Shown: piece by piece, positions 35,509 to 44,138 of the stretch
How positions within the stretch are numbered: position 1 is the stretch's first letter
Layout of the letters: every line of letters begins with the position of its first letter
Program-made: the position numbers and the translations under genes
Notes under the pieces: model-generated
What the model saw: only the letters and a program-made list of their open reading frames with translations
Told to the model about the DNA's origin: nothing
Database searches by the model: none
NCBI RefSeq assembly: GCF_014267175.1
Contig: NZ_JACMTR010000002.1
Location: forward strand, 2,319,501-2,383,500
Reading direction: 5' to 3'
Length of the DNA: 64,000 bases
Source of the DNA: Pseudonocardia sp. C8
GTDB lineage: Bacteria; Actinomycetota; Actinomycetes; Mycobacteriales; Pseudonocardiaceae

Positions 35509-37086
35509 ATGTCGGTTCCCGCGACGCCGCTGGGCCGGCTGTACGCCCGGACCCACGCCGAGCACGCGGACCGCGCGGCCGTCCGCGACGACCGCCGGGA
35601 GCTGACCTTCGGCGAGCTCGGCACCCGCTCCCGGCGGCTCGCGCAGGCGTTCCGGCGGGCCGGGGCCGGACCGGGGGAGCGGATCGCACTGCTCTCGCCG
35701 AACTGCTGCGAGTGGGTCGAGGTCGAGCACGCCGCGGCACTCGGCGGGCTTCTCCGGGTCGGTCTGCTCCCGCGGCTGCACACCGCGGAGCTCGCCCACA
35801 TCACCGCCGACAGCGAGCCCGCCGTCGTCGTGGTGGACGGCGAGTGGCTCGCCGTCCACGGACGGGGCTGGATCCCCGACAGCGTCGCGCAGGTCGTCGT
35901 CCTCGGCCCGACGGACGTACCCGCCGGGTGCGTGCCGTTCGAGGAGTTCGTCGCCGCGGGCACCGACGACGAGCTCCCGCTGCCGGAGGCCGATGCCGAC
36001 GCGTGGCTGCTGTACACGTCGGGCTCGACGGGCCACCCGAAGGGCGTCCGCACCACCCACGCCAGCATCGGGGCGCTGATCCGCAACGCCCTCGACGCGC
36101 TTCCCCCGATCGGCCCCGGTGACACCGCGTTGCACACGGCTCCGGTCAGCCACTTCAGCGGGGGGATCGCGGCCGTCCTCACCGCGGCCGGCGGCCTCAA
36201 CGTGCTCCACCGGGCGTTCGAGCCCGCGCGGGTCGCCGACCTCGCCGAGCAGGGGGAGATCACCGTGCTCCCGCTCGTCCCGACGATGATCACCATGCTG
36301 CTGGAGGAGCTCGACCGGCGGGGCACGCCGTCCGGCCGGGTCGGCGACGTCCGCCTGCTGCCGTACGCCGGCTCCGCGATCCGGCCCGACCGGGCCGAGC
36401 GGGCACGCGCCTGGTTCGGCGAGGCGATGCAGCAGGTCTACGGCGCGAGCGAGGCGATGCTGCCGATCACCACCCTGCGACCGGGGGACCACGTTCCGAC
36501 CGTGAACGAGCGAGGTCTGCCACGTCTGGCGTCCGCCGGACGGGTCACCCGGCACGTCGAACTGGAGATCGTCGACGAGCAGCGGCACCCGCTGCCGCCC
36601 GGCTCGGACGGGGAGATCCGGACCCGGGGCGAACACGTCGGACCCGGCTACTGGCGCCAGCCGGAGGCCACCGCCGAGACTTTCTCCGACGGCTGGGCAC
36701 ACACCGGCGACGTCGGCTACCTCGACGAGAACGGCTACCTGTTCATCCTCGACCGCCGCAAGGACATGATCATCACCGGCGGGTTCAACGTGTATCCCAG
36801 CGAGATCGAGAACGTCGTCTCCTCGATACCGGGTGTCCACGAGGTCGCCGTGGTCGGCGCCCCCAGCGACCGCTGGGGGGAGGAGGTCACCGCGTTCGTC
36901 GTGCTCGCGGACGGCACCGGGTCCGACGTGGAACGGATCATCCGGCACTGCCGGGAACACCTCGGCGGCTACAAGGTGCCGAAATCGGTCGTCGTCGTCG
37001 ACGAACTACCCAAGACCGGAACAGGAAAGATCCAGAAGCAGGTCCTGCGTGCCGATCTGTGGCGCGGCCGGGACCGCCGGGTCTGA
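35509..37086 (+). CDS. AMP-forming acyl-CoA synthetase
   Basis: A 525-residue adenylate-forming ligase activating a carboxylic acid to its CoA ester. Motifs: LLYTSGSTGHPKGVRTTH (phosphate loop), QQVYGASEAMLP, HTGDVGYLDENGYLFILDRR (A7), DMIITGGFNVYPSEIENV (A8 hinge) and the C-terminal GTGKIQKQVL with the catalytic Lys. CAGGAGGAGGACACC precedes ATG 35509. Following the HyuA/HyuB/zinc-ribbon genes, it could activate the carboxylation product, as benzoylacetate-CoA ligase does after acetophenone carboxylase (inference). It resembles the synthetase at 58868. Confidence 0.92.
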   Translation: MSVPATPLGRLYARTHAEHADRAAVRDDRRELTFGELGTRSRRLAQAFRRAGAGPGERIALLSPNCCEWVEVEHAAALGGLLRVGLLPRLHTAELAHITADSEPAVVVVDGEWLAVHGRGWIPDSVAQVVVLGPTDVPAGCVPFEEFVAAGTDDELPLPEADADAWLLYTSGSTGHPKGVRTTHASIGALIRNALDALPPIGPGDTALHTAPVSHFSGGIAAVLTAAGGLNVLHRAFEPARVADLAEQGEITVLPLVPTMITMLLEELDRRGTPSGRVGDVRLLPYAGSAIRPDRAERARAWFGEAMQQVYGASEAMLPITTLRPGDHVPTVNERGLPRLASAGRVTRHVELEIVDEQRHPLPPGSDGEIRTRGEHVGPGYWRQPEATAETFSDGWAHTGDVGYLDENGYLFILDRRKDMIITGGFNVYPSEIENVVSSIPGVHEVAVVGAPSDRWGEEVTAFVVLADGTGSDVERIIRHCREHLGGYKVPKSVVVVDELPKTGTGKIQKQVLRADLWRGRDRRV

Positions 37087-37149
37087 CAACCGACGGAAAC
37101 ACCGGTCGGGGCACACCGTGTCCGACCGACCGGCCAAGTGGAGGATGCG

Positions 37150-37884
37150 TTGAGTCACCACAAGGTACCCACCCCGAAGGACCGGAACCTGTTCTTCGCG
37201 TGGAGTACGTACACCACCGACTACGACACCTACGCCCGCTGGTACGACGAGGAACACATCCCGCAGGTGATGGACGCGCCGGGAATGGTCGGTGCACAGC
37301 GGTTCCTGATCGCGGACACCAAGCCTCTCCCCGGGGTGGAGTCCCTCGACTTCGGACATCTCGCGATGTACGAGCTCGACGGTTCGGCCCAGGGCTTCCG
37401 CGACGAGGTCAAGCGCAATCTGATGTCGCAGGAGATGGTGCTGCCGGACTTCATGGAGCAGCCATTCCGGGCGCTGTTCCTCTCCGCGGTGAGCGAGCCG
37501 TTCCACACCGAGGCCCTGGCGCAGGTGGAGGACCTCGACGACCGGCAGATGTTCTTCGCGTGGAGCCGGCACACCACCGACGACGCGACGTTCGCACGGT
37601 GGTACGACGAGGAACACATCCCGCAGATCCTCTCGGCACCGGGGATGCTGCGCGCGCAGCGGTTCGCGGTGTCCGGCGTGAAGCCGCTGCCCGGCGTGGT
37701 GACCCCGGACCTGGGCCACCTGGCGATCTACGAGACCACCGGTGGCCTCGAGGGTTTCCGTGCGGAGGTGAAGCGGCAGCTGATGTCGGGGGAGATGGTG
37801 CTGCCGGACTTCATGGTCAGCCCGTTCGCCACGATGTTCCTCACGGCGGTCAGCCCGTTCTTCCTGGCCGCGGACGTGCAGTGA
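37150..37884 (+). CDS. internally duplicated EthD-like dimeric alpha/beta-barrel protein
   Basis: A 244-residue protein made of two tandem ~120-residue copies of an EthD/DUF-type ferredoxin-like domain, marked by FFAWS, ARWYDEEHIPQ, APGM, GAQRF/RAQRF and MVLPDFM in both halves. Such domains normally pair as homodimers; here one chain can form the pair. No cofactor motif is visible. GGAGG lies six bases before TTG 37150, which I prefer over GTG 37138, which has no ribosome site. Its stop overlaps the GTG of the aldehyde dehydrogenase. Roles in this fold class include decarboxylation, isomerisation and auxiliary functions; none can be chosen. Confidence 0.75.
   Translation: MSHHKVPTPKDRNLFFAWSTYTTDYDTYARWYDEEHIPQVMDAPGMVGAQRFLIADTKPLPGVESLDFGHLAMYELDGSAQGFRDEVKRNLMSQEMVLPDFMEQPFRALFLSAVSEPFHTEALAQVEDLDDRQMFFAWSRHTTDDATFARWYDEEHIPQILSAPGMLRAQRFAVSGVKPLPGVVTPDLGHLAIYETTGGLEGFRAEVKRQLMSGEMVLPDFMVSPFATMFLTAVSPFFLAADVQ
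37181..37884 (+). repeat. 360-base in-frame tandem duplication inside the barrel gene
   Basis: Copy 1 begins at 37181 and copy 2 at 37541, a period of exactly 360 bases with no net indel. The DNA is still alike: ACGACGAGGAACACATCCCG and TGGTGCTGCCGGACTTCATG occur in both copies. Copy 2 ends with the gene. Confidence 0.85.
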
Positions 37885-39347
37885 CGGTCGTGCGGACGGA
37901 CGTCGCCGGGGTGCCGGTCCCGCATCTCGGGTCCGCCTACGTCGGGGGTGACTGGGTGTCCGCCACCGGGCCCACCCGGCCGGTGGTCTCGCCGGCGTCC
38001 GGACGCGTCGTGACGGAGGCGGTGTTGCCGTCCGTGGACGAGGCACGGGCGGCGCTCGATCGTGCGAGCGGTCCCGAGGGCCGGGCCTGGTCGGCCACCG
38101 AGGTGTCCCGACGGGTTGCGGTGTGCCGCCGGTTCTGTGACGCGCTGGAACGGCGGTTCGACGACATGGGAGCGGTCTGGGCGGTCGAGGCGGGCATGCC
38201 GGTCCGCTACAGCAGGACGCTGCACCGCTTCGGCGCGGCCGGCGCGTGGCGCGCAGCCCTCGACTCGGCCGAGGACGCGCTGCGCGACGAGCGACGTGAC
38301 TCGCCGCTGGGGGAGGTGCTCGTCCGCCGGGAGCCGGCCGGCGTGGTCGCGGCCGTCATGGCGTTCAACGGCCCGCTCGTGACCGTCGCGTCGAAGGTCG
38401 TCCCGGCTCTGCTGGCCGGGTGTCCGGTCGTGGTCAAGGCGGCCCCCGAGTCGCAGCTCGTCATGCGCCTGGTCGCCGAGTGCGCCGCGGACGCCGGCGT
38501 CCCCGCCGGCGCCCTGAGCATCCTCTGCAGTGAGGTCGACGTCGCCCGTGAGATCACCGCGGACCCCCGCGTCGCCCTGGTCTCGCTGACCGGTGGTCGC
38601 GCCGCCGCGCAGGAGATCATCGATGCGACCCGGCAGCGGTTCGCCCGCACCCATCTCGAGCTGGGCGGCAAGTCGGCCGCCCTGGTGCTCGACGATGCAC
38701 CGGTCGATGCCGTGCTGCGTTCCCTCGTCCCGGGGGCCACCGGAGGTGCCGGTCAGGTGTGCGCGCTGCTGTCCCGGATCCTGGTGCCGGAGAGCCGGCA
38801 CGACGAGCTCGTCGCCGCACTCGGCACCGCCTGGGAGAGCCTGCCGATGGGGGATCCGCTCGACCCCGCGACCGCGGTCGGGCCGCTGATCTCTGCGGCC
38901 GCTCGCGAGCGCACCGAGGGTTTCGTCGAGCGCGCGGTCGCGGACGGGGCCCGGATCGTGTGCGGCGGCCGCCGGCCTCCCGGCCTCGACGCAGGCTACT
39001 TCCTCGAGCCCACCCTGCTCTCCGGCGCCTCTCCGGACTCGGAGATCGTGCGCCGCGAGGTCTTCGGCCCGGTCACGGTCGTGCAGTCGTTCCGCGATCT
39101 CGAGGAGGGGATCCGGCTGGCCGAGGACACTGAGTACGGCCTCGCCGCCACGGTGTACACCCGCGACCGGGATCTGGCGATGGACGTGGCCGGCCGGCTC
39201 ACCGTCGGCTCGGTCGCGATCAACACCTTCGGCCCGACCGTGACGGCACCGTTCGGCGGCCGGAAGTGCTCCGGATGGGGACGCGAGGGCGGCCCGGAGG
39301 GCATCCGGGAGTTCACCGAGCTCAAGCAGATCGTCACCGGACCCTGA
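37881..39347 (+). CDS. aldehyde dehydrogenase family protein
   Basis: A 488-residue aldehyde dehydrogenase, diverged from the two mutually similar ones at 25311 and 51801. Catalytic residues are kept: LELGGKSAALVLDDAPVDA (Glu) and GAGQVCALLSRILV (Cys). The cofactor-site sequence is unusual, reading AAVMAFNGPLVTVASKVVPA where IxPWNxP is normal, and SLTGGRAAAQEI where FTGST is normal. The GTG start overlaps the previous stop (GTGA). Altered cofactor loops suggest a different cofactor preference or a CoA-acylating or semialdehyde-type substrate (inference). Confidence 0.88.
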   Translation: MTVVRTDVAGVPVPHLGSAYVGGDWVSATGPTRPVVSPASGRVVTEAVLPSVDEARAALDRASGPEGRAWSATEVSRRVAVCRRFCDALERRFDDMGAVWAVEAGMPVRYSRTLHRFGAAGAWRAALDSAEDALRDERRDSPLGEVLVRREPAGVVAAVMAFNGPLVTVASKVVPALLAGCPVVVKAAPESQLVMRLVAECAADAGVPAGALSILCSEVDVAREITADPRVALVSLTGGRAAAQEIIDATRQRFARTHLELGGKSAALVLDDAPVDAVLRSLVPGATGGAGQVCALLSRILVPESRHDELVAALGTAWESLPMGDPLDPATAVGPLISAAARERTEGFVERAVADGARIVCGGRRPPGLDAGYFLEPTLLSGASPDSEIVRREVFGPVTVVQSFRDLEEGIRLAEDTEYGLAATVYTRDRDLAMDVAGRLTVGSVAINTFGPTVTAPFGGRKCSGWGREGGPEGIREFTELKQIVTGP

Positions 39348-39400
39348 GCCGCCGCCCTCGACCACCCTGCTGTCCGTACCCGACGAAAGGCGACTCCACG

Positions 39401-40219
39401 ATGTACACCCCCCGACGTCCGAGACCGGAGCGCGCGCTGATCACCGGCGCCGCGGGCGGGGTCGGCTCGGCGACCGCCCGGCGCCTCGTTGCGGACGGAG
39501 CCCGCGTCGCGCTCACCGACATCGACCAGGACCGGGTCCGTGCGCTGGCCGCCGAGATCGGCTCCGCCGCCGTCGTACTCCCGGCGGACGGCACCGACTC
39601 CGACGGCGTCGCGGCCGTCGTCGAGGGCGCGGTCGGTGAGCTGGGCGGTCTGGACACCGTCGTCGCGGCCCAGGGCGCCGCGGTCGGCGGGGGCGTTGAC
39701 CCGCGCCACACCGAGTCGTGGAACCGCGCCCTGGACGTGAACCTCCACGGGACCTTCCACGTGGCCGGGTCGGCGCTGCCGCACCTGGTCGAGGCGTCCG
39801 GCTCGCTGGTCCTCCTGGCCTCGACCGCCGGCCTCATCGCCGGGCCGCCCGGAGCCGCGGGATACACGGCCGCGAAGGCCGCGGTGATCGGACTGACCCG
39901 CTGGCTGGCGCGGGACTACGGCCCGCGCGGGGTGCGGGTGAACGCCGTGTGCCCGGGGTTCGTCCGTACCCCGCTCGCCCAGGGCTCCATGGCCTACCTG
40001 GCGAAGCGGGAGGGCATCACCGCCGACGAGGCGTTCGCGCTGAGCGCCCGGCACGTGCCCCTGCGCCGGGTCGCGGAGCCGGAGGAGATCGCGGCCTGTT
40101 GTGCGTTCCTGGCGTCCGGAGACGCCTCGATGGTGACCGGCCACGTCCTGGTCGCCGACGGAGGGGGCGCCGCGGTGGACGCCTCGACGGTGGCCTTCGA
40201 CCCACCTCCGGTGCCCTGA
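39401..40219 (+). CDS. short-chain dehydrogenase/reductase
   Basis: A 272-residue classical SDR: TGAAGGVGSA (cofactor Gly motif), Asp in ALTDIDQD favouring NAD(H), LLASTAG (catalytic Ser), YTAAKAAVIG (Tyr and Lys) and NAVCPGFVRTPLA. GAAAGGCGACTCCACG precedes ATG 39401. It ends the HyuA/HyuB operon and converges with the minus-strand hydrolase seven bases away. Probably interconverts an alcohol and ketone or a 3-hydroxy/3-oxoacyl intermediate. Confidence 0.9.
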   Translation: MYTPRRPRPERALITGAAGGVGSATARRLVADGARVALTDIDQDRVRALAAEIGSAAVVLPADGTDSDGVAAVVEGAVGELGGLDTVVAAQGAAVGGGVDPRHTESWNRALDVNLHGTFHVAGSALPHLVEASGSLVLLASTAGLIAGPPGAAGYTAAKAAVIGLTRWLARDYGPRGVRVNAVCPGFVRTPLAQGSMAYLAKREGITADEAFALSARHVPLRRVAEPEEIAACCAFLASGDASMVTGHVLVADGGGAAVDASTVAFDPPPVP

Positions 40220-40226
40220 CGGTGCC

Positions 40227-41183
40227 TCATCGGCCGGGAGTGGCCGGACCGTCCGCTCCCCGGCGAGGTCCGGCCGGATCCTGCGCGATCCGGGTGAGGA
40301 AGTCGACCAGGTGCTCGGTGAACACCCCGTTGTCGTCGCCGGTGACCATGTGTCCGGCCTCGACCACCTCGACGCGGAGATGGGGAACGAGCTCGCGCAG
40401 CTCGGCCACGGCCGCGTCGGTCACGACCTCTGACCGTGCACCACGGACGAGCATCGTCGGGATCGTGAGCGCACGGGCGGCCGCGACCAGCCGGGCCTCC
40501 TCCCGGTCGCGGTCGGCCTCCTCGCGACAGGTGAGGAACCGCGGGTCCCAGTGCCAGTACCAGCGACCGTCGGCACGCAGGCGGAGGTTCCTGCGCAGGC
40601 CCTCCGGCGAGCGCGGCCGGGGCCGGTCCGGGGCGAGAGCGGCGACGGTGTCCGCGGCCTCCTCCAGCGAGGCGAAGCCGGCGCCGCCGCCGGACAGGAA
40701 CGCCGCGATCCGGCCACGCCCCTCGGGGGCCGTCCGGGGCACGACGTCCACCAGGACCAGCCCCGCAGCCAGGCCGGGGCACCGACCCAGCGCGGTGAGC
40801 GCGGCGATCCCGCCGAGCGAGGCACCGACGACGACCGGGCGGCCGCCGAGCGCGGTGATCAACGCGCGCAGGTCGGCGGCGTAGTCCTCCACCGCGTAGT
40901 CGCCGGCCGGGGCCCAGTCGCTGTCCCCGTGGCCGCGGAGGTCGACGGCCACCGCCGCCCAGCCGGCGGCGGCGAGCCGTTCGGCGGCGCGTCGCCACGC
41001 GTGGCGGGTCTGCCCGCCCCCGTGCAGAAGGACCACGGTCCCGGAGGCGTCGCCCGCCGCCGGGACCCAACGGTCGCCGGTGAGCCGGACCCCGGCTCCC
41101 GGCAGGGTGAGAGCCTCCCGCCGGATGCCCGTCGCGTGCCCGGTACGGTCGTCAGACCCGTTCTCCGTGGTCCTGGATTCCAT
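40227..41183 (-). CDS. alpha/beta hydrolase
   Basis: A 318-residue alpha/beta hydrolase with nucleophile elbow GASLGG, oxyanion region LLHGGGQTRHAWRR, acid in MLVRGARSEVV and catalytic His in VEAGHMVTGDDN. The fold's members cleave esters, lactones, C-C bonds or epoxides. The coding-strand sequence TATATTCTTCTCGAATGG places a -10-like box eight bases before the ATG, with no ribosome site between, so the message may be leaderless. It converges with the SDR at 39401 and lies downstream of the P450 on the same strand with a 50-base gap. Confidence 0.88.
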   Translation of the reverse strand: MESRTTENGSDDRTGHATGIRREALTLPGAGVRLTGDRWVPAAGDASGTVVLLHGGGQTRHAWRRAAERLAAAGWAAVAVDLRGHGDSDWAPAGDYAVEDYAADLRALITALGGRPVVVGASLGGIAALTALGRCPGLAAGLVLVDVVPRTAPEGRGRIAAFLSGGGAGFASLEEAADTVAALAPDRPRPRSPEGLRRNLRLRADGRWYWHWDPRFLTCREEADRDREEARLVAAARALTIPTMLVRGARSEVVTDAAVAELRELVPHLRVEVVEAGHMVTGDDNGVFTEHLVDFLTRIAQDPAGPRRGADGPATPGR

Positions 41184-41191
41184 TCGAGAAG

Positions 41192-41199
41192 AATATATG
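41192..41199 (-). promoter_or_regulatory. ATATAT element directly before the hydrolase start
   Basis: AATATATG on the plus strand, CATATATT on the minus strand, 8-9 bases before the hydrolase ATG. The plus-strand flank ATATATGATGCG matches the copy at 42550 exactly. Confidence 0.5.
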
Positions 41200-41233
41200 A
41201 TGCGTGAGCAACAGGGAACGGTTGCCAGCCGGG

Positions 41234-42430
41234 TCACGGGCGGACCCGGTACTCCGCCAGCCCGCGCACCCAGAACGACGGCAGCCACTCGACCTCGTCG
41301 GACACCGGGCGCAGGTTCGGGAACCGCTCGAGTGCCATCCCGAGGGCGTGCCCGCACATGAGCTTGCCGAGCACCGCGCCCAGGCAGTAGTGCGGTCCCA
41401 TGCCGAGGGCGAGGTGCCGGCTGACGTTGGGCCGGTTCAGGACGAACCGGTCGGGGTCGTCGAACACCGTCTCGTCGCGGCAGGCCGAGGCGATGTAGGA
41501 CAGGACCATCGAATCGGCCGGGATGGTCGTCCCGTGCAGTTCGATGTCCCGGGTCGCGGTGCGGCTGAGGAACCGCACGGGGGACATGTGCCGGAACGTC
41601 TCGTCGATCACGGCGGCCCGTGACTCCTCGTCGCCCCGGGCGGCGGCCATGGCCTCGGGGTTCCGGAAGCACTCGTACAGCGCCGAGCTGATCAGGTGCG
41701 ACGGCGTCTCGGCGCCGCCGAACTGCAGGATGAAGATCAGGCTGAGGACCTCGTCCGCGGTAAGGACCTGCTGGTCCTCCTCGGCCTGGACGAGCACGCT
41801 GACCAGGTCCTCGGCCGGCCTGCGGCGGCGCTCGGCGATCAGCTCGGTGAAGTACGCGCGCACCTCGGTGACGCTCGTCCGGATCTTGGCCAGTTCCGCC
41901 TCGGGCAGCACGCTGCGGCTCGCCGAGCGGATGAGGTCCGCGGTCCACCGTTTGAACTCGTTGCGGGCGATGACCGGGTCCGCGCCGAGGATCTGCGCGG
42001 TGACGTTCACCGGCACGTTCGCGGCGTACTCGGAGACGAAGTCGAACTCGCCGCCCCGGGCCTCGATCTCGTCGAGCAGCTCGGTGATCAGCGCGCGGAT
42101 GCCGGGTTCCATCGCGCGGGTCACGCCCGGTGTGAACGCACGGTTGGCGAGCCGGCGCAGCCGCGCGTGGTCCGGCGGGTCGGTGCTGATGATGGAGGGC
42201 ACCTCGGGGACGGGATCGAACTCGCCGAGCGCGTTGATGATCCAGTCCTTCGACGAGTACAGGTCCGGCCGCTTGAGGGTCTCCACGACGTCGGGGTAGC
42301 GGAAGATCGCCCACACCCCGAGCGACTCGATGTGGTGCACCGGGGCGTCGCGCCGCATGGCCCGGTAGTAACCGAAGGGGTTCTGCTGGTAGTCGGGGGA
42401 CAGCGGATCGAACCGGAGCGTGGTGGTCAT
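41234..42430 (-). CDS. cytochrome P450
   Basis: A 398-residue bacterial class I P450 monooxygenase. The I-helix motif is FGGAETPSH (residues 237-245, with the Ala-Gly-x-x-Thr pattern reduced to GGAET), ExxR is ETFR at 277-280, and the haem loop ALGMGPHYCLG places the thiolate Cys at 349. CACAGGAGACGCGC precedes the ATG. No ferredoxin or reductase gene is near, so electrons must come from elsewhere. Divergent from the AraC gene at 42611 with a palindromic ATATAT site between. It probably hydroxylates the growth substrate or an early ketone. Confidence 0.92.
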   Translation of the reverse strand: MTTTLRFDPLSPDYQQNPFGYYRAMRRDAPVHHIESLGVWAIFRYPDVVETLKRPDLYSSKDWIINALGEFDPVPEVPSIISTDPPDHARLRRLANRAFTPGVTRAMEPGIRALITELLDEIEARGGEFDFVSEYAANVPVNVTAQILGADPVIARNEFKRWTADLIRSASRSVLPEAELAKIRTSVTEVRAYFTELIAERRRRPAEDLVSVLVQAEEDQQVLTADEVLSLIFILQFGGAETPSHLISSALYECFRNPEAMAAARGDEESRAAVIDETFRHMSPVRFLSRTATRDIELHGTTIPADSMVLSYIASACRDETVFDDPDRFVLNRPNVSRHLALGMGPHYCLGAVLGKLMCGHALGMALERFPNLRPVSDEVEWLPSFWVRGLAEYRVRP

Positions 42431-42543
42431 GCGCGTCTCCTGTGGTGGGGCGGCGGTCGGGGTCGGGCCGACCGTACGAGCGCGAGACCTGCGTCACTAT
42501 CCCGTCGGTGCACGATGCGATCCCGTTCGCGCCGATACCGGGG

Positions 42544-42563
42544 CCGTCTCATATATGATGCGG
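42544..42563. promoter_or_regulatory. 20-base dyad with central ATATAT between P450 and AraC gene 1
   Basis: CCGTCTCATATATGATGCGG reads CCG-n2-TCATATATGA-n2-CGG, an imperfect palindrome with outer bases also pairing. It is 48 bases before the AraC start and 114 before the P450 start, a good place for a site controlling both directions. Confidence 0.55.
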
Positions 42564-42610
42564 ACCACGGTTCGGACAGCGCGCGGCACGACGGGGTGCA
42601 GGGAGGTTCG

Positions 42611-43591
42611 ATGCCTGATGACACCGCCGAAGGGGCGGATCGGCTCAGCATCCGCACGGGCGATCTCGACGTCGCCCGTGCCCACACCTGCCGGGCCTTC
42701 AGCGAGCACGACGTGGTGCTCACCGGTGGCCGGACCCTCGACTTCCGGCTCGACCTCGCCCCGACCCAGCGCCTGACGATCGCGCGCATGGCCTACGGAG
42801 TGGCCGCCTCCGTGGAGGGACCGCCGATGCGGAGCTGCTACCACGTCAACCTCCCGATCACCGGGACGAGCACCGTCGCGCAGCGCGGGGTGCGCCGGAG
42901 CTTCGAGGGAGGAGCGGCCGGCGTCGTCTTCGCCCCGGACGCCCCGCTGATGGTGCGGATGAGTGCGGAGTCGTGGCAGTACCACGTCAAGATCCCGAAG
43001 GAGCTCCTCGAGGCACACGCGGCCACGCTGCTCGGGATGCGGTCGGGCTCCGATCCGGGGTTCGATCTCACGTTCGGCACCCGGGAGGCCGCGCGCCGGG
43101 ACCTCGCCGCGACCGTCGGGCGCCTGTACGACGAGTTCACCGCGCCCGGCGGGCTCTCCTCCGTGCCGGCCGCGTGCCGCCAGGCCGAGTCCGCCCTGAT
43201 GACCTACCTGCTGACCACGTTGCCGAGCCGGATCTCCGGGGCGATGACCGCGGGTTCCGTGACACCCCGGCGCACCCGGATCCGGGAGATCCTCGACCGG
43301 ATCGACGCGGCGCCGGACGCCTCCCTGACCGTGGCCGACTTGGCGTCCGAGGCCGGCCTGAGCGTCCGCGCCCTGCAGGCGGGGTTCCGGGACACGGTCG
43401 GCATGTCGCCCACCGCCTACCTGAGGGCCAGCCGCCTGGACCGGGTCCATGCCGACCTGCTCGCGGGCGCCTCGGTGACGGACGCGGCGACCCGCTGGGG
43501 CTTCTACCACCTGGGCCGGCTCGCCCGTCGCTACCGCGACCGCTTCGGCGTCGTCCCGTCGGACACCGCCCGCCGGGCATCGTCCTCCTGA
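42611..43591 (+). CDS. AraC-family transcriptional regulator, paralog 1
   Basis: A 326-residue regulator with an N-terminal cupin-like binding domain (MRSCYHVNLPITGTSTVAQR, later WQYHVKIPKELLEAHAATL) and a C-terminal double helix-turn-helix (LTVADLASEAGLSVRALQAG, MSPTAYLRASRLDRVHADL). This is the layout of regulators of aromatic and alkyl-acid catabolism. GGGAGGTTCG precedes ATG 42611. The gene at 46200 encodes a paralog with closely matching blocks. It probably controls the P450 and the small SDR unit around it. Confidence 0.9.
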   Translation: MPDDTAEGADRLSIRTGDLDVARAHTCRAFSEHDVVLTGGRTLDFRLDLAPTQRLTIARMAYGVAASVEGPPMRSCYHVNLPITGTSTVAQRGVRRSFEGGAAGVVFAPDAPLMVRMSAESWQYHVKIPKELLEAHAATLLGMRSGSDPGFDLTFGTREAARRDLAATVGRLYDEFTAPGGLSSVPAACRQAESALMTYLLTTLPSRISGAMTAGSVTPRRTRIREILDRIDAAPDASLTVADLASEAGLSVRALQAGFRDTVGMSPTAYLRASRLDRVHADLLAGASVTDAATRWGFYHLGRLARRYRDRFGVVPSDTARRASSS

Positions 43592-43636
43592 GGACCGGCC
43601 GCGTGCCAGGGACAGATCCCTCCCTGGGACGTGTGT

Positions 43637-43644
43637 CATATATC
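43637..43644 (+). promoter_or_regulatory. ATATAT element (CATATATCGTGC) upstream of NTF2-like gene
   Basis: AT-rich element 87 bases before GTG 43731. It is preceded by a short dyad CCAGGGA/TCCCTGG (43608-43629) that may terminate the AraC gene. Confidence 0.45.
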
Positions 43645-43730
43645 GTGCATGGTTCGTCGCGTGCCGGTGGTCATCGTGTCCTCCGGCCCGCCGGCGCCGG
43701 CGGTTCCCGACGAGTCCAACGGAGGACGTC

Positions 43731-44078
43731 GTGACTGCGAAAACCACCGAGGATCTGGCCCGCCACTGGCTCCGGGCGCTGGAGGACGTGGACCTTTTCT
43801 ACGAGTTCTGCGATCCCGGCTGCCGGGTCTGGCACAGTGCCGACAACGCGTGGATGTCCCTCGACGACGCGATCCGGGCCGTGCACGACCGTGGAGGGCT
43901 GCCGGAGTTCACCGGAAGCCGCTACACCCTCACCGAGACCGGCTTCGTCGTGCAGACCTCCGGCCGGCTGGAGCCGCCGGGAGTCACCGTCCACCTCGTC
44001 CAGATCGCGACCGTCGAGAACGGCCGGGTCGTGCGGGCCGAGGAGTACATCGGCCCCGAGATGGACATCGCGGTCTGA
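43731..44078 (+). CDS. NTF2/SnoaL-like small protein
   Basis: A 115-residue protein of the NTF2-like cone fold, with HWLRALEDVDLFYEFCDPGC and RVWHSADNAWMSLDD near the N-terminus and beta strands after. Members include ketosteroid-isomerase-like and SnoaL-like enzymes, as well as non-catalytic binders. CGGAGGACGTC precedes the GTG start. It is followed after 60 bases by an SDR. It is too diverged to assign a reaction; a larger NTF2-like protein is encoded at 57363. Confidence 0.8.
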   Translation: MTAKTTEDLARHWLRALEDVDLFYEFCDPGCRVWHSADNAWMSLDDAIRAVHDRGGLPEFTGSRYTLTETGFVVQTSGRLEPPGVTVHLVQIATVENGRVVRAEEYIGPEMDIAV

Positions 44079-44138
44079 CCCCGGCCGACCCCGTCTCGTC
44101 ACGCATCCCCGCAACCCCGCATCTCCAGGGAGAAGCCC

